A DNA stretch of 64,000 bases from Parvularculaceae bacterium (GCA_021776475.1 JAJFFV010000005.1:1426001-1490000), one strand, 5' to 3'. Shown: positions 17,718 to 26,680, counted from the stretch's first letter. Numbers and translations: made by a program. Notes: a model not told the origin generated them from the sequence alone.

Positions 17718-19307
17718 ATGGAAAAAGCGGGCTTTGAACTTACCGGTGAGTGGCGCGACGGCGACGAGCACATTCTCTCGCAAGATGCGCTGACGTTCCT
17801 CGCGGCGCTGGTCGATAATTTTGCCGGTGAGCGGCAGCAGTTGTTGGCTGCCCGGCGTGAGTGGTCTGCGCGGATCGACGATGGGGCGTTGCCGGATTTC
17901 CGGGCGGATACGAAAAATATTCGCGAGAGTGACTGGCGTGTCGGAGTGCTGCCGCCAGCTCTTCTCGATCGGCGCACTGAAATTACCGGACCGGTTGAAC
18001 GCAAAATGGTCATCAATGCGTTGAACGCGGACGTGAAAGTTTTCATGGCCGATTTTGAGGATGCATTGTCACCAACCTGGCGCAATGTCGTTGAGGGACA
18101 ACAAAACCTGTATGATGCGATCCGGCGAGACATCAGCTACACTGACCCAAAGTCGGGAAAATACTATGAACTAAAAAGCGATCCGGCGATCTTGCTGGCC
18201 AGGGTGCGCGGCCTTCATCTCGACGAAAAACACATCAAGCGTGGTGGCGCAAACGTGCCCGGTGCACTTGTGGATTTTGGCCTGTACTTTTTTCACAACT
18301 GGCAGGCGCTGCTTGATCTCGGCCATGGACCATATTTCTACGTTCCAAAACTGGAACACGCGGAGGAAGCAAGGTGGTGGAACGACGTCTTTGTTTTTGC
18401 GCAGGAAAAAGTTGGCCTGCCGATTGGCTCCATCAAAGCAACGATGCTGATCGAAACGCTGCCGGCTGTTTTCGAGATGGACGAAATCCTCTTTGAGCTG
18501 AAGGATCATGCGGCGGCGCTCAACTGTGGCCGCTGGGACTATATTTTCAGTTATATCAAAACGCTGAAGAACCACCCCGACAGAATGCTGCCTGACCGGA
18601 CGGATGTCACGATGGGACAGCCATTCCTAGACGCCTATTCCCGTTTGCTGGTCAAAACCTGTCACAGGCGCGGCGCGCTCGCGATGGGCGGTATGTCCGC
18701 GTTCATTCCAAGCAAGTCCGAAGAAGAAAACCGGGTGGTTTTTGAAAAAGTCCGTGCCGACAAACAGAAAGAAGCTGACAATGGCCATGATGGCTCGTGG
18801 GTGGCGCATCCTGGTCTCGCCTCGGTGGTCAACGAAGTCTATGGCGCCGCGTTTGATGCAGGTGAGACGAACCAAACGCGCATCCTGAGAGACGGCGACG
18901 CACCCATACTGGCTGAACACCTGCTTGCGCCATGTGAAGGGGCCTATACGGATGAAGGGCTGCGTCACAACATTCGCGTTGCGGTCCAGTATATAGAAGC
19001 CTGGTTGCAGGGATTTGGTGCGGTCGCCATCTATGGCCTTATGGAAGATGCGGCTACAGCAGAGATTTCGCGAGCATCTACGTGGCAATGGATCAGGAAT
19101 GGGCCTGTTCTCGATAACGGAGAAACCATGACGGCTGATTATTTCAGTCATGTTATGGCGCAGGAAATCGAGACAGTTAAAAATCAATTTTCTGCTGAGC
19201 GCTGGGCATCCGGGCGGTTTGATGAGGCAATCAGTTTACTGGAAGATCTTTGTTTGCAGAAAGATTTTGCGGAGTTCCTGACGCTGGGGGCCTACGAAAA
19301 ACTCTAG
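17718..19307 (+). CDS. aceB: malate synthase A
   Basis: The 529-residue protein condenses glyoxylate and acetyl-CoA to malate in the glyoxylate bypass. The start at the ATG at 17718 has CTGGAGATGACGAC upstream; an earlier in-frame ATG adds non-conserved sequence. Family motifs are 'FMADFEDALSPTWRNVVEGQ' (about 112-131), 'LIETLPAVFEMDEILFELK' and the C-terminal 'YGLMEDAATAEISRASTWQW' that bears the catalytic region. Length matches malate synthase A rather than the longer G form. Isocitrate lyase (aceA) is not in the window. Confidence 0.95.
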   Translation: MEKAGFELTGEWRDGDEHILSQDALTFLAALVDNFAGERQQLLAARREWSARIDDGALPDFRADTKNIRESDWRVGVLPPALLDRRTEITGPVERKMVINALNADVKVFMADFEDALSPTWRNVVEGQQNLYDAIRRDISYTDPKSGKYYELKSDPAILLARVRGLHLDEKHIKRGGANVPGALVDFGLYFFHNWQALLDLGHGPYFYVPKLEHAEEARWWNDVFVFAQEKVGLPIGSIKATMLIETLPAVFEMDEILFELKDHAAALNCGRWDYIFSYIKTLKNHPDRMLPDRTDVTMGQPFLDAYSRLLVKTCHRRGALAMGGMSAFIPSKSEEENRVVFEKVRADKQKEADNGHDGSWVAHPGLASVVNEVYGAAFDAGETNQTRILRDGDAPILAEHLLAPCEGAYTDEGLRHNIRVAVQYIEAWLQGFGAVAIYGLMEDAATAEISRASTWQWIRNGPVLDNGETMTADYFSHVMAQEIETVKNQFSAERWASGRFDEAISLLEDLCLQKDFAEFLTLGAYEKL

Positions 19308-19402
19308 TCTGGACAGAGTTTAACCAAACTTGCGCTCTACACTATTAATTTCCCGGCACTGAGGTAGTCTGCTCCGGTTAAGCGCAGGCAAGGGGATCGG
19401 TT

Positions 19403-20023
19403 GTGAATAAGGGGATGCTTCAACTCGGTCCGCTTGGACAAAAAACATCGTCGGCTTTGCTCGCCATCGCATTGCTTGGCACGGGCTGCACAACGCCGCC
19501 AGCGGCGTGTAGCTGCAACCCGGAAACAGCTCTGCTTGAACCAGGTATAGCGCCGCCGCCTGTTGTCGCGCGCCAGGATAAAGAATTCTCGTCAGCTATT
19601 CTCCGTGCTGAACATTGGGCACCGGCCAGTCGCCTTGAAATGAAGCAGGCCCTTGTCCTGATCAATGATTTTCGCGAACAAAATGGTCTGATGCCTGTTA
19701 TGCCAGATGGCCAGCTTGCGAATATCGCGAAGGCTCACGCCAGAGATCTGGCGCAACAGGATCGAGTGTCACATACTGGAAGCGACGGCGCGTCTCTTGC
19801 TGCCCGCCTCGCGCGCGGTGGTTATGACCCTATCGTCGCTACGGAGAATATCAGTGCCGGTCAAAGGAATTTCGGCGAGGCGTTTGTGGCGTGGCAGGGA
19901 AGTGCGCTACATCGATCAAAACTGTTGGCAAAGGAAGTTAGCCAGATCGGGATTGCGTATATATATGATCCCACTACAGAATATAAAACATTCTGGACGA
20001 TGATTATGGCTGAACCGTTTTAG
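19403..20023 (+). CDS. CAP/SCP-domain lipoprotein
   Basis: The protein is 206 residues from a GTG at 19403, with AAGGGGATCGG upstream; an ATG at 19415 is an alternative. The signal sequence ends in a lipobox LLGTGC, so it should be lipid-anchored. The CAP (SCP/PR-1-like) domain covers about 75-200: 'NDFREQNGLMPVMPDGQLAN', then HARDLAQQDRVSHTGSDG with the conserved His, then TENISAGQRNFGEAFVAW. Bacterial CAP proteins are secreted and of unsettled function. The last 20 bases overlap the end of the convergent gtrA-like gene. Confidence 0.85.
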   Translation: MNKGMLQLGPLGQKTSSALLAIALLGTGCTTPPAACSCNPETALLEPGIAPPPVVARQDKEFSSAILRAEHWAPASRLEMKQALVLINDFREQNGLMPVMPDGQLANIAKAHARDLAQQDRVSHTGSDGASLAARLARGGYDPIVATENISAGQRNFGEAFVAWQGSALHRSKLLAKEVSQIGIAYIYDPTTEYKTFWTMIMAEPF

Positions 20024-20603
20024 TACATTTCGACTGGAAAACGACAAAACGGTTCCAGCAATAGGTTAGGACCGCCGCAACGCCGCTGGCGATAAAAAAC
20101 GCAGCTGTCGTTGACATGCTGAGAGGTGTCTGTCCCACCAGGTTCTGCGCCACAAACTCTGGCAGAACAGCAAGCACGCCGCGCCACAAATCGATCAGGA
20201 CCTGGCCACCCAGGGCGCTCATGGGACCACCGAGGAAGGTGAATACCTGCCCTTCGGTAAGACCGACAAGCAACCCTGTATGAATGCCTGCCGCCGTGAG
20301 CGCACCGGCAGCAAGAGCAATAAACCCGCTCAAATGTCCGTGCTTGCCGTCGAAGACAAAAAACCGATTCCCGGCGTAGGAGACGAAGATCGCACTACAA
20401 AATCCTAGCATATTGGCAACAACAAGAGATTGAATGACATTGCCTGATATCAGCAAGATCAAAACCAGATAGTGGACGATTGTTGCAACAATCCCGACCA
20501 GCGCGAAATTGCGGAAAGAGCGCAATGTCTCGATGATTTCCCGTGCGATCGACCGGGAAAGTACATCACTGCCTGGGTCTGCAATCTCTGCGGTTACGGT
20601 CAT
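20004..20603 (-). CDS. GtrA-family membrane protein
   Basis: The 199-residue protein has four hydrophobic segments and the GtrA-family hallmarks FALVGIVATIVHYLVL near the start and 'FVSYAGNRFFVFDGKHGH' in the middle, repeated as YCWNRFVVFQSK at the end. GtrA-type proteins are thought to flip or hand over undecaprenyl-linked sugars for cell-surface polysaccharide modification. It follows murD2 by 34 bases on the same strand, so it is probably the last gene of the murL-murD2 unit. That suggests, but does not prove, a role in envelope precursor handling. Confidence 0.8.
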   Translation of the reverse strand: MTVTAEIADPGSDVLSRSIAREIIETLRSFRNFALVGIVATIVHYLVLILLISGNVIQSLVVANMLGFCSAIFVSYAGNRFFVFDGKHGHLSGFIALAAGALTAAGIHTGLLVGLTEGQVFTFLGGPMSALGGQVLIDLWRGVLAVLPEFVAQNLVGQTPLSMSTTAAFFIASGVAAVLTYCWNRFVVFQSKCTKTVQP

Positions 20604-20637
20604 GCCTTAAATGTTCGGCAAAGAGGCAAACAAGGGG

Positions 20638-21987
20638 TTAATTTTTGGGCACGAAAGAGGTAAAAATTGCCGATCGTTCGGCGAAATTTGCATGCGGCGG
20701 GGCTGATGGAGCAGCGGGTGAGAAAAGGATCACTTCTCCTTGTTGGGCACCACTTTTTGCCGCGCCGACCATTTCTTCAAATGTTTCAAATGTCTGACAC
20801 CTACTGGCGGCGGCTGATTTTCTTACTTGTGAGGCAATCCGCGGGGCGGTTTGGCTAAACGCGTAAAGCCGGATGTGAGCGTTTGCGGCGCACAAATTGA
20901 TCAAATGGGTAAAATCCTGTCCCCTGTCGTTACCGCCCAAAAGCAAATGGATTGGGCTGCCCTGCCAGCGTGTTAAAGCCGAAATCGTCGCTTCGGGAAC
21001 GGTTGCGAGGGCATCGTCGACCCAAATGATGCCATCAGTGGAGGAAACGATGGTTTGCCGCGATGGCAAGCCCGGCCATTTCCCGAGATTGCCTTTGACC
21101 GCATTGACAGTTTCCTCAGGACAAAGAAGACCGCTCGCCAGACAAATCGCTATTGCCGCGCGCAGGGCGAGGACCATAGAGGGGGCAATAAAAGCATCAT
21201 TGAGTAATCCAGCGTTGATCGAAATTTCGTTATTCTTGATCTTGATGTTACTGTCCACGACACATGCGATGTCTTCGTAATACTGTAGTTTTGGTGAATC
21301 GTTCAGTATTGCTCCTTCTTGCGCTCTTGGCACAATGCCTGGCGCCGGTTGGTATTGGTTGAAAGGCCGTAGCTTATCCTTGTGATAAGCGGTGATGGAT
21401 CCATGCCAGTCTGTATGCTCTTTATAAAGATTGGTAACAGCATGAAAATGCGCGCTCGGAGGCAAGTCATGCATCATATAAGAAGACACTTCGACGATGC
21501 AGATTGTTTGGTCATCGACTTTAACCTCAAAGGGTGTGCGACCGATGTTACCAAGTTCAAGAGCCTTTTTGCCCGCCCAGCGAAGAATATGGGCTATCAG
21601 GCTCGTCGTCGTGCTTTTGCCCTTTGTGCCCGTGACGGTGATTGTATGCACCGGCGCAAGCTCGCAAATCCAGTACCCCGTCGGCGTTGTGTGCAAAATG
21701 CCTTGCCGCTTGATCTCCTCGAACACAGCGTTCGACGGCGAAATACCGGGGGAGCGCAAATAAAGCGTCTGGGAATGATCGGCCAAGCCGCAATCAAAAT
21801 CTTCTTCGGTTGAATGTTTCAGGCGGCTGTCCCGGGTCAGCGCATCCGGAAGCAGAGAGAATTTCTGTGCTGTGTCGATAACAGTGATCGCCGCTATCTC
21901 GGTCTCTACAAACCAGGTCAGTGCCGCCCGGCCTTCAACACCAAGGCCGTGAATGATCAGATGCTTGATGTTTTTCCTAGAGATCAT
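20638..21987 (-). CDS. murD2: MurD2: UDP-MurNAc-L-Ala--L-Glu ligase
   Basis: This 449-residue Mur ligase resembles MurD but sits beside murL, the arrangement described in Xanthomonas, where MurD2 adds L-Glu (not D-Glu) to UDP-MurNAc-L-Ala. The N-terminal Rossmann-like domain carries HGLGVEGRAAL; the central ATPase domain has VTGTKGKSTTT (about 118-128) and NLYKEHTDWHGS, where the family lysine and His ligand fall; the C-terminal domain contains LLLGGNDRGQDFTHL, as in MurD-like ligases. Its start overlaps the end of murL by 11 bases, which implies translational coupling. L-Glu specificity is inferred from the pairing, not from residues I can identify. Confidence 0.82.
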   Translation of the reverse strand: MISRKNIKHLIIHGLGVEGRAALTWFVETEIAAITVIDTAQKFSLLPDALTRDSRLKHSTEEDFDCGLADHSQTLYLRSPGISPSNAVFEEIKRQGILHTTPTGYWICELAPVHTITVTGTKGKSTTTSLIAHILRWAGKKALELGNIGRTPFEVKVDDQTICIVEVSSYMMHDLPPSAHFHAVTNLYKEHTDWHGSITAYHKDKLRPFNQYQPAPGIVPRAQEGAILNDSPKLQYYEDIACVVDSNIKIKNNEISINAGLLNDAFIAPSMVLALRAAIAICLASGLLCPEETVNAVKGNLGKWPGLPSRQTIVSSTDGIIWVDDALATVPEATISALTRWQGSPIHLLLGGNDRGQDFTHLINLCAANAHIRLYAFSQTAPRIASQVRKSAAASRCQTFETFEEMVGAAKSGAQQGEVILFSPAAPSAPPHANFAERSAIFTSFVPKN

Positions 21988-23341
21988 GGGCCGCGCTCAG
22001 GAAGACTTCCGGCACAAAATGCTTGCCCGCGGCGGCGAGGCCATCTTGCCAGAACTTGCTGAGCTGTTCTTCGCCGTTTTCATTCAGGACCAGGGGCAGC
22101 AAAGTGCGTACAATGAAACTGTCTTGCCAGGCGGCCATTTGGCCGAGGCGGAAAATGACAGCGCGGCATTCATTGATCGTGCCGACACAATCCCATGGTT
22201 TATTATCCGTCAACCCGCACAGTTCACGATAGATGGGCAATAACGCTTGTTTTTCCAGAAAATTGTCAGGGAAAATTCTGGTTGTTTCCTCGCGATCGAG
22301 AAACGGCGCCAGCAATAGCGACGTGAACGCGCATTTGGCACATGCGCCGCACCAGCGGGGTACGTCTTCTCCCGCTATCTGAAAATTGCGGTTGCAGCTG
22401 GTGAAACGTCCGAACGGCTGTTTCAGATTGGCAAAGGCGCGGGCAATCCAGATTTCCGAGAACGGACGGAGAATGGAGAAATATTCTGGTGCCCTTGGGT
22501 CTGCTGCGGCAATTGCATCGCGCAAATATGCTTCAAACTCGCTCGATTTGGAATATTGATGATTGGCGGCAACATCACCCAGATCAATTGTTGGCTCGTC
22601 AGCGGATCGCTCATTAGCAAAAATCACGAATTGTGCACTGGTCAGGCGGCCGAGAATAACCAGCATCAGTGAATTGATCGCCGTAATCGGAACATGCCCA
22701 TTATAGGCGCCTGCAGCGTTGACCTGACGCAGTTTCGGGTCAAGCTGGCGCTGCATAAATATCACCGGTTCACTGGCGCTTCGCTGGATGGCATCCCTTA
22801 CCTTATCTGACATCACAGCTGAACAAAGGCGTGATTTGATGCCTGCTTTTTTGACGATGGCGTCCGCTACATAGGAATCTTTGCCGCCGCCATAGGCAAC
22901 TAGGGCCTGCCGGGCATGCGCATCTGACTGTTCGCTGTGATCAGAGGCGCGGGCGTCGTTGCTGCTGCTTGTGCGAAAATTGATTTTGGGCGGGTAGGGC
23001 AAGCCGGCTCGAACGTAAAACTCCGCTAAGCCGTCTTGATAAAGACGAGAAGCAACACTCTTTGATGCATTGAGCTCTGCCCCGGCGGGCAATATGACTT
23101 CCCCTGCCGCTGCGCATTTGTAGTAGCTCACACCCAGGGCGACTTGCAAAAGGGAGAGCAAGCTGGCGAGCCCCTCGTCAACCCGATCCGCAAAACTCGC
23201 GCTCAATGATGGGAAGCTGACGGTTTCGCTGAACCGGCCAAATAGACTGCAATCGTATGAAAAACTGACGGCGGGCATCTCGGCCGATGCTTGCCAGCCG
23301 ACCATCTTAAAACACTCTGCCTGTTGTTCGGTTTGCGCCAT
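21977..23341 (-). CDS. murL: MurL: UDP-MurNAc-L-Ala-L-Glu epimerase
   Basis: The 454-residue protein matches MurL, which uses ATP to invert the terminal L-Glu of UDP-MurNAc-L-Ala-L-Glu to D-Glu and so bypasses glutamate racemase. Visible features are AYGGGKDSYV (151-156 the Gly-rich KDS, similar to a PP-loop), 'ANERSADEPTIDLGDVAANH' around 242-261, 'CNRNFQ' with Cys316, and the cysteine cluster WCGACAKCAF (Cys331, 334, 337), probably a structural metal site. Pairing and overlap with murD2 give independent support. No murI is in the window. The HTH regulator ends upstream on the same strand, 88 bases away. Confidence 0.85.
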   Translation of the reverse strand: MAQTEQQAECFKMVGWQASAEMPAVSFSYDCSLFGRFSETVSFPSLSASFADRVDEGLASLLSLLQVALGVSYYKCAAAGEVILPAGAELNASKSVASRLYQDGLAEFYVRAGLPYPPKINFRTSSSNDARASDHSEQSDAHARQALVAYGGGKDSYVADAIVKKAGIKSRLCSAVMSDKVRDAIQRSASEPVIFMQRQLDPKLRQVNAAGAYNGHVPITAINSLMLVILGRLTSAQFVIFANERSADEPTIDLGDVAANHQYSKSSEFEAYLRDAIAAADPRAPEYFSILRPFSEIWIARAFANLKQPFGRFTSCNRNFQIAGEDVPRWCGACAKCAFTSLLLAPFLDREETTRIFPDNFLEKQALLPIYRELCGLTDNKPWDCVGTINECRAVIFRLGQMAAWQDSFIVRTLLPLVLNENGEEQLSKFWQDGLAAAGKHFVPEVFLSAAHDL

Positions 23342-23430
23342 ACCGTCTTTCTATGCCGGCTTGTAGACTACGAGATAGAGCGAAATCGCCTCGCACGACA
23401 ATATGGCGCAATCATGGATGTGAAAAACGA

Positions 23431-24129
23431 TCAGTGAAACCGGATTGAGACCGATACTGTGCCGATAATGCCCGCCAGCTCATCAATATAAATTGCTTCA
23501 TGACTTGGGTCGCTGGAAAAGGGCTCAAGCCGAGACGGATTACGGCGCCAGCGTCGCAGGAGCGGGCCGCCGGATGGCAGTTTCAACAGGACGATATCGC
23601 CATTGACGGGTACGCGGTGACTGTAATCAACCACGGCTAGCGTGTTGCCTGGAAAAGCGAGGTTCATCGCCTCGTCGGTCACAAAAAAACCGAACAGCGA
23701 GTCGCTGCCTGAAGTTACGGGTATATAGTCCGTCGCCATTTCATGCAGGTCGTGAGCATGCTGATCGATCATCAGCATCGCATCCTCTAGCGTTACAATC
23801 GGCACATGAAAAAGGCCGCGGCGGATATAGGCGGCGGTTGGATGCTTGTCGCGTTCAGACGGGGAGCGCTCCCCACCAGCAAGCCATCCGAGCTGAACGT
23901 TCAGGGCCTCAGAAGTCTTTGCCAGCATCACCTGCCGTGGATCGTGAACACCGGATTCCCAGTTCGCCACAGTCGGCTGAGAGACCCCAAGCCGGGTGGC
24001 CAATTCCGCCTGGTTGAACCCTCTTTTTTTTCGCGCTTGCCGAATGCGCGAGCCAATCGAGCTGCTGTGATTCGAGATCGGATCAGTGGCACTCTCAGAT
24101 ACCGTTATTTGATTATCCAAATCGCTCAT
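23431..24129 (-). CDS. XRE-type repressor with LexA-like (S24) domain lacking the catalytic dyad
   Basis: This 232-residue protein has an N-terminal Cro/CI helix-turn-helix (about 28-85: RIRQARKKRGFNQAELATRL and 'SQPTVANWESGVHDPRQ') and a C-terminal S24/LexA-like beta domain (about 120-230). In self-cleaving members the Ser lies in G-D-S-M and the Lys in a V-K-R-L motif. Here the corresponding stretches read TDEAM and LLRRW, so the nucleophile is Ala and the base Arg. It should therefore regulate without autoproteolysis. It precedes murL-murD2-gtrA on the same strand and could be in that transcript. The upstream region is very A+T-rich. Confidence 0.85.
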   Translation of the reverse strand: MSDLDNQITVSESATDPISNHSSSIGSRIRQARKKRGFNQAELATRLGVSQPTVANWESGVHDPRQVMLAKTSEALNVQLGWLAGGERSPSERDKHPTAAYIRRGLFHVPIVTLEDAMLMIDQHAHDLHEMATDYIPVTSGSDSLFGFFVTDEAMNLAFPGNTLAVVDYSHRVPVNGDIVLLKLPSGGPLLRRWRRNPSRLEPFSSDPSHEAIYIDELAGIIGTVSVSIRFH

Positions 24130-24170
24130 ATTATTAGCTTGTCTTATATTTTATTAAAACTCAATATGAG
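24125..24170. promoter_or_regulatory. inverted repeat overlapping the regulator start codon
   Basis: CTCATATT at 24125-24132 and AATATGAG at 24163-24170 are exact 8-base inverted copies flanking 30 A+T-rich bases; the left arm covers the start codon of the leftward XRE/S24 gene. It may be an autoregulatory operator. The chance of such a repeat in A+T-rich DNA is not negligible. Confidence 0.3.
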
Positions 24171-24333
24171 TCGAACTTATAAACTGTATAAAAACCGGAA
24201 AATGATACAAAATCACAAATTTTTACCTATAATGTTATCAGAAAATATAGTTTTGTGCTGGACTCGCGGCGCCAAATTTGATTGCATACTTTCACAGGCA
24301 ACGAAGGCTTAAGCCGCAGCACGGAGGATCAAG

Positions 24334-24531
24334 ATGTCCGATTACTGTAACAAAGATGGTGCATCGCGTTTGAGAAACACAATCGTTGAGTTTTGGAAGA
24401 AAAAGGGTTTTGCGGTTGATATAGAGATGGTCAATGAGGGCTTTGTCTCAACCATGCGCTCGGCGCGGACAGATTTGCGCAGCAATATGGTGAACGGTAT
24501 GCCTCAGCACACCCAAATGGAATGCGTGTAG
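24334..24531 (+). CDS. small conserved hypothetical protein
   Basis: The 65-residue protein begins MSDYCNKDGASRLRNTIVEF, with GGAGGATCAAG directly before the ATG, a strong ribosome-binding site. The pattern 'FWKKKGFAV' then 'RSARTDLRSNMVNGMP' looks like a small protein found in other alphaproteobacteria, often annotated as hypothetical. It is soluble, basic and has no cysteine cluster beyond one Cys. An intrinsic terminator lies 29 bases after the stop. The gene is convergent with gph, with no base between the two stops. Confidence 0.7.
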   Translation: MSDYCNKDGASRLRNTIVEFWKKKGFAVDIEMVNEGFVSTMRSARTDLRSNMVNGMPQHTQMECV

Positions 24532-25221
24532 TCAAGCAACCGCTAATATTTCTGAGATTAGGCTCGGTAACTCCTCAAATTTCTGGAATTGCCGAGCCTT
24601 TTTTATGTCTGCTTCGTCAAACGAGCCATAACCAAAAGTCGCAATCAAACAAGGCATCTCAGCGGCAAGCGCAGCGTTAAGATCGGTGATCGTATCTCCG
24701 ATCATAATGCCCCGATGCATGCCGGTGCGCCTCAGGCAGCAGAGCAAAGGCGCCGGGTCGGGCTTACATACTGGTAAGGTATCCCTGCAGATGATGCAGT
24801 CAAAACAGCCCTCAAGGTCCAGTGCCTGCAGCAATGGATAAGTCAGTTCTTCGCTCTTGTTGGTGCAAACGGCAAGACTGGCGCCAGACTTTTTGAGCTG
24901 CGCGAGGGTGCGGGTGCAACCTGAAAACGGGCGGCTTTGATCGGCGAGATGTATTTTGTAGTAGTCGATAAATTGATCAACATGGGTCTGGAGCTGTTGT
25001 TCGGGCAGATCGGTGATGCCATGGGCAGCAAAGCCGTCTACAAGAAGTGCCCTTGCACCATGTCCCACGAGCTGGCGGACCTCTGCGGCAGGCAGAGGGC
25101 CATATCCTTCTGATTGCAGAACAACATTCATCGCTGCCGCAAGATCGGGGGCGCTGTCCACGAGGGTGCCGTCGAGATCGAAAATGACGACGGTGTCGCT
25201 GAACGGGAAGGGTTCAGGCAT
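24532..25221 (-). CDS. gph: phosphoglycolate phosphatase
   Basis: This 229-residue HAD-superfamily hydrolase dephosphorylates 2-phosphoglycolate. Motif I is VIFDLDGTLVDSAPD (nucleophile Asp and the second Asp), motif II falls in LAVCTNKSEE, the loop Lys in CKPDPAPLL, and motif IV in MIGDTITDLNAA. The start is the ATG at 25221, with AAGGAG upstream. The last 25 codons overlap, on the other strand, an intrinsic terminator for the small convergent gene. Other HAD phosphatases of this size exist, but the motif set fits Gph best. Confidence 0.87.
   Translation of the reverse strand: MPEPFPFSDTVVIFDLDGTLVDSAPDLAAAMNVVLQSEGYGPLPAAEVRQLVGHGARALLVDGFAAHGITDLPEQQLQTHVDQFIDYYKIHLADQSRPFSGCTRTLAQLKKSGASLAVCTNKSEELTYPLLQALDLEGCFDCIICRDTLPVCKPDPAPLLCCLRRTGMHRGIMIGDTITDLNAALAAEMPCLIATFGYGSFDEADIKKARQFQKFEELPSLISEILAVA
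24560..24604 (+). terminator. intrinsic terminator inside the gph 3' coding end
   Basis: AGGCTCGGTAA at 24560-24570 pairs with TTGCCGAGCCT at 24589-24599, an 11-pair stem with a single G-T, an 18-base loop and then six T's at 24599-24604. It would end plus-strand transcripts of the small gene that stops at 24531, while also encoding gph residues on the other strand. Confidence 0.8.
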
Positions 25222-25339
25222 CAAACAAAGCTCCTTGTTGGCGCAGCTTTTGTAAGATGACCTGTTCGAAAGAAAAAGAAACGAATCGTCATTTCGCCGC
25301 CCTATTAATGTCGGTTATTGCACGCATAACAGGAAGTTG

Positions 25340-26680
25340 ATGAGTACATTTACAAACACAGCAGTGGTTATTCTTGCCGCCGGTCACGGCACGCGGATGA
25401 AATCCGCTATGCCGAAGGTGCTGCATCCGGTTGGTGGCCTGCCGATGCTCGGGCACGTAATCGCAGTTGCCCGGGCTGTCTGCCCAAAACGACTATGCGT
25501 GGTCATCGGAGATCAGGCACCGGAAGTGGGTGATGCTGCGAAGGCTTTTCATTCAGACACACAGATTTTTGTGCAATCTCCACCACGCGGTACTGGGGAT
25601 GCTGTCATTTGCGCGCTGCCAGGGTTGGATAGTTTTGCTGGTGTGATTTTTATTCTGTATGCTGATACTCCATTGATAACAACGAAGACCCTGGAGCAGA
25701 TGGCAGCGGCGGTGTCGGGCGATATCGGTGTTGCTGTACTTGGCTTCACCCCGGAAGACCCGGGCGCCTACGGACGCCTGATTTTGGCGGAAGATGGCAG
25801 TCTCGAAAAAATTGTTGAAGCAAAGGATGCGAGCAGCGATGAGCTGGCGGTGTCCTTGTGCAATTCTGGTGTGATGGCGATCCGCTCGGATATACTCTCT
25901 AAACAACTTCCCCGGATGACGAATGACAATGCCAAGGGTGAATACTATCTCACCGATCTGGTCGGGCTCGCGCGCGCGGCGGGGGACCGGGCCTGCGTCA
26001 TTCGAGGAGATGAAGCGGAAGTCCTTGGTGTCAACTCCCGTGTTGAGCTTGCTGAAGCTGAGGCTCTGTTTCAGGACCGGATGCGCCAAAAGGCGATGTT
26101 GTCAGGCGTTACCCTGAACAATCCTGAGACCGTGTATTTTTCGCACGACACAAAGATTTCGCAGGACGTGACCATTGCGCCGAATGTTGTTTTCGGTCCG
26201 GGAGTGACACTGGAACAAGGCGCGCAGATCAAGGCGTTCAGCCATCTGGAAGGTGTGCAGGTGAAGGCCAACGCCGCGATCGGGCCGTTCGCCAGATTGC
26301 GACCTGGTACAATTGTCGGCGAAGAAGCCAAAATCGGCAACTTTGTTGAAATTAAGAAAACCAGCCTTGGCAAAAGGGCAAAGATCAGCCATCTGAGCTA
26401 TGTTGGTGATGCTGAGATCGGGGCGGATGCCAATATTGGTGCTGGCACGATCACCTGTAATTACGACGGGTATAAAAAATACCAGACGATCATTGGCGAT
26501 GGGGCCTTTATTGGCTCCAACTCGGCCTTGGTTGCGCCGGTCACGGTGGGCCCTGGTGCTTATGTTGGTTCTGGCTCGGTGATCACCAAGAATGTCGAAA
26601 AAGATGCACTTGCCGTCGCGCGAGGACGGCAGATTCACAAACTGGGCTGGGCCCTCAGTTTCCGGAAAAAAATGTCTTAG
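25340..26680 (+). CDS. glmU: bifunctional UDP-GlcNAc pyrophosphorylase / glucosamine-1-phosphate acetyltransferase
   Basis: The 446-residue enzyme makes UDP-GlcNAc, the precursor of peptidoglycan and lipid A. The N-terminal uridylyltransferase shows LAAGHGTRMKSAMPKVLHP (about 12-30) and GTGDAVICALPGL. The C-terminal left-handed beta-helix, with hexapeptide repeats from about 255 and 'GAGTITCNYDGYKKYQTIIG' late, is the acetyltransferase. The start at the ATG at 25340 has AGGAAGTTG upstream. The glmS gene begins 28 bases after the stop, forming a glmU-glmS pair. Confidence 0.97.
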   Translation: MSTFTNTAVVILAAGHGTRMKSAMPKVLHPVGGLPMLGHVIAVARAVCPKRLCVVIGDQAPEVGDAAKAFHSDTQIFVQSPPRGTGDAVICALPGLDSFAGVIFILYADTPLITTKTLEQMAAAVSGDIGVAVLGFTPEDPGAYGRLILAEDGSLEKIVEAKDASSDELAVSLCNSGVMAIRSDILSKQLPRMTNDNAKGEYYLTDLVGLARAAGDRACVIRGDEAEVLGVNSRVELAEAEALFQDRMRQKAMLSGVTLNNPETVYFSHDTKISQDVTIAPNVVFGPGVTLEQGAQIKAFSHLEGVQVKANAAIGPFARLRPGTIVGEEAKIGNFVEIKKTSLGKRAKISHLSYVGDAEIGADANIGAGTITCNYDGYKKYQTIIGDGAFIGSNSALVAPVTVGPGAYVGSGSVITKNVEKDALAVARGRQIHKLGWALSFRKKMS

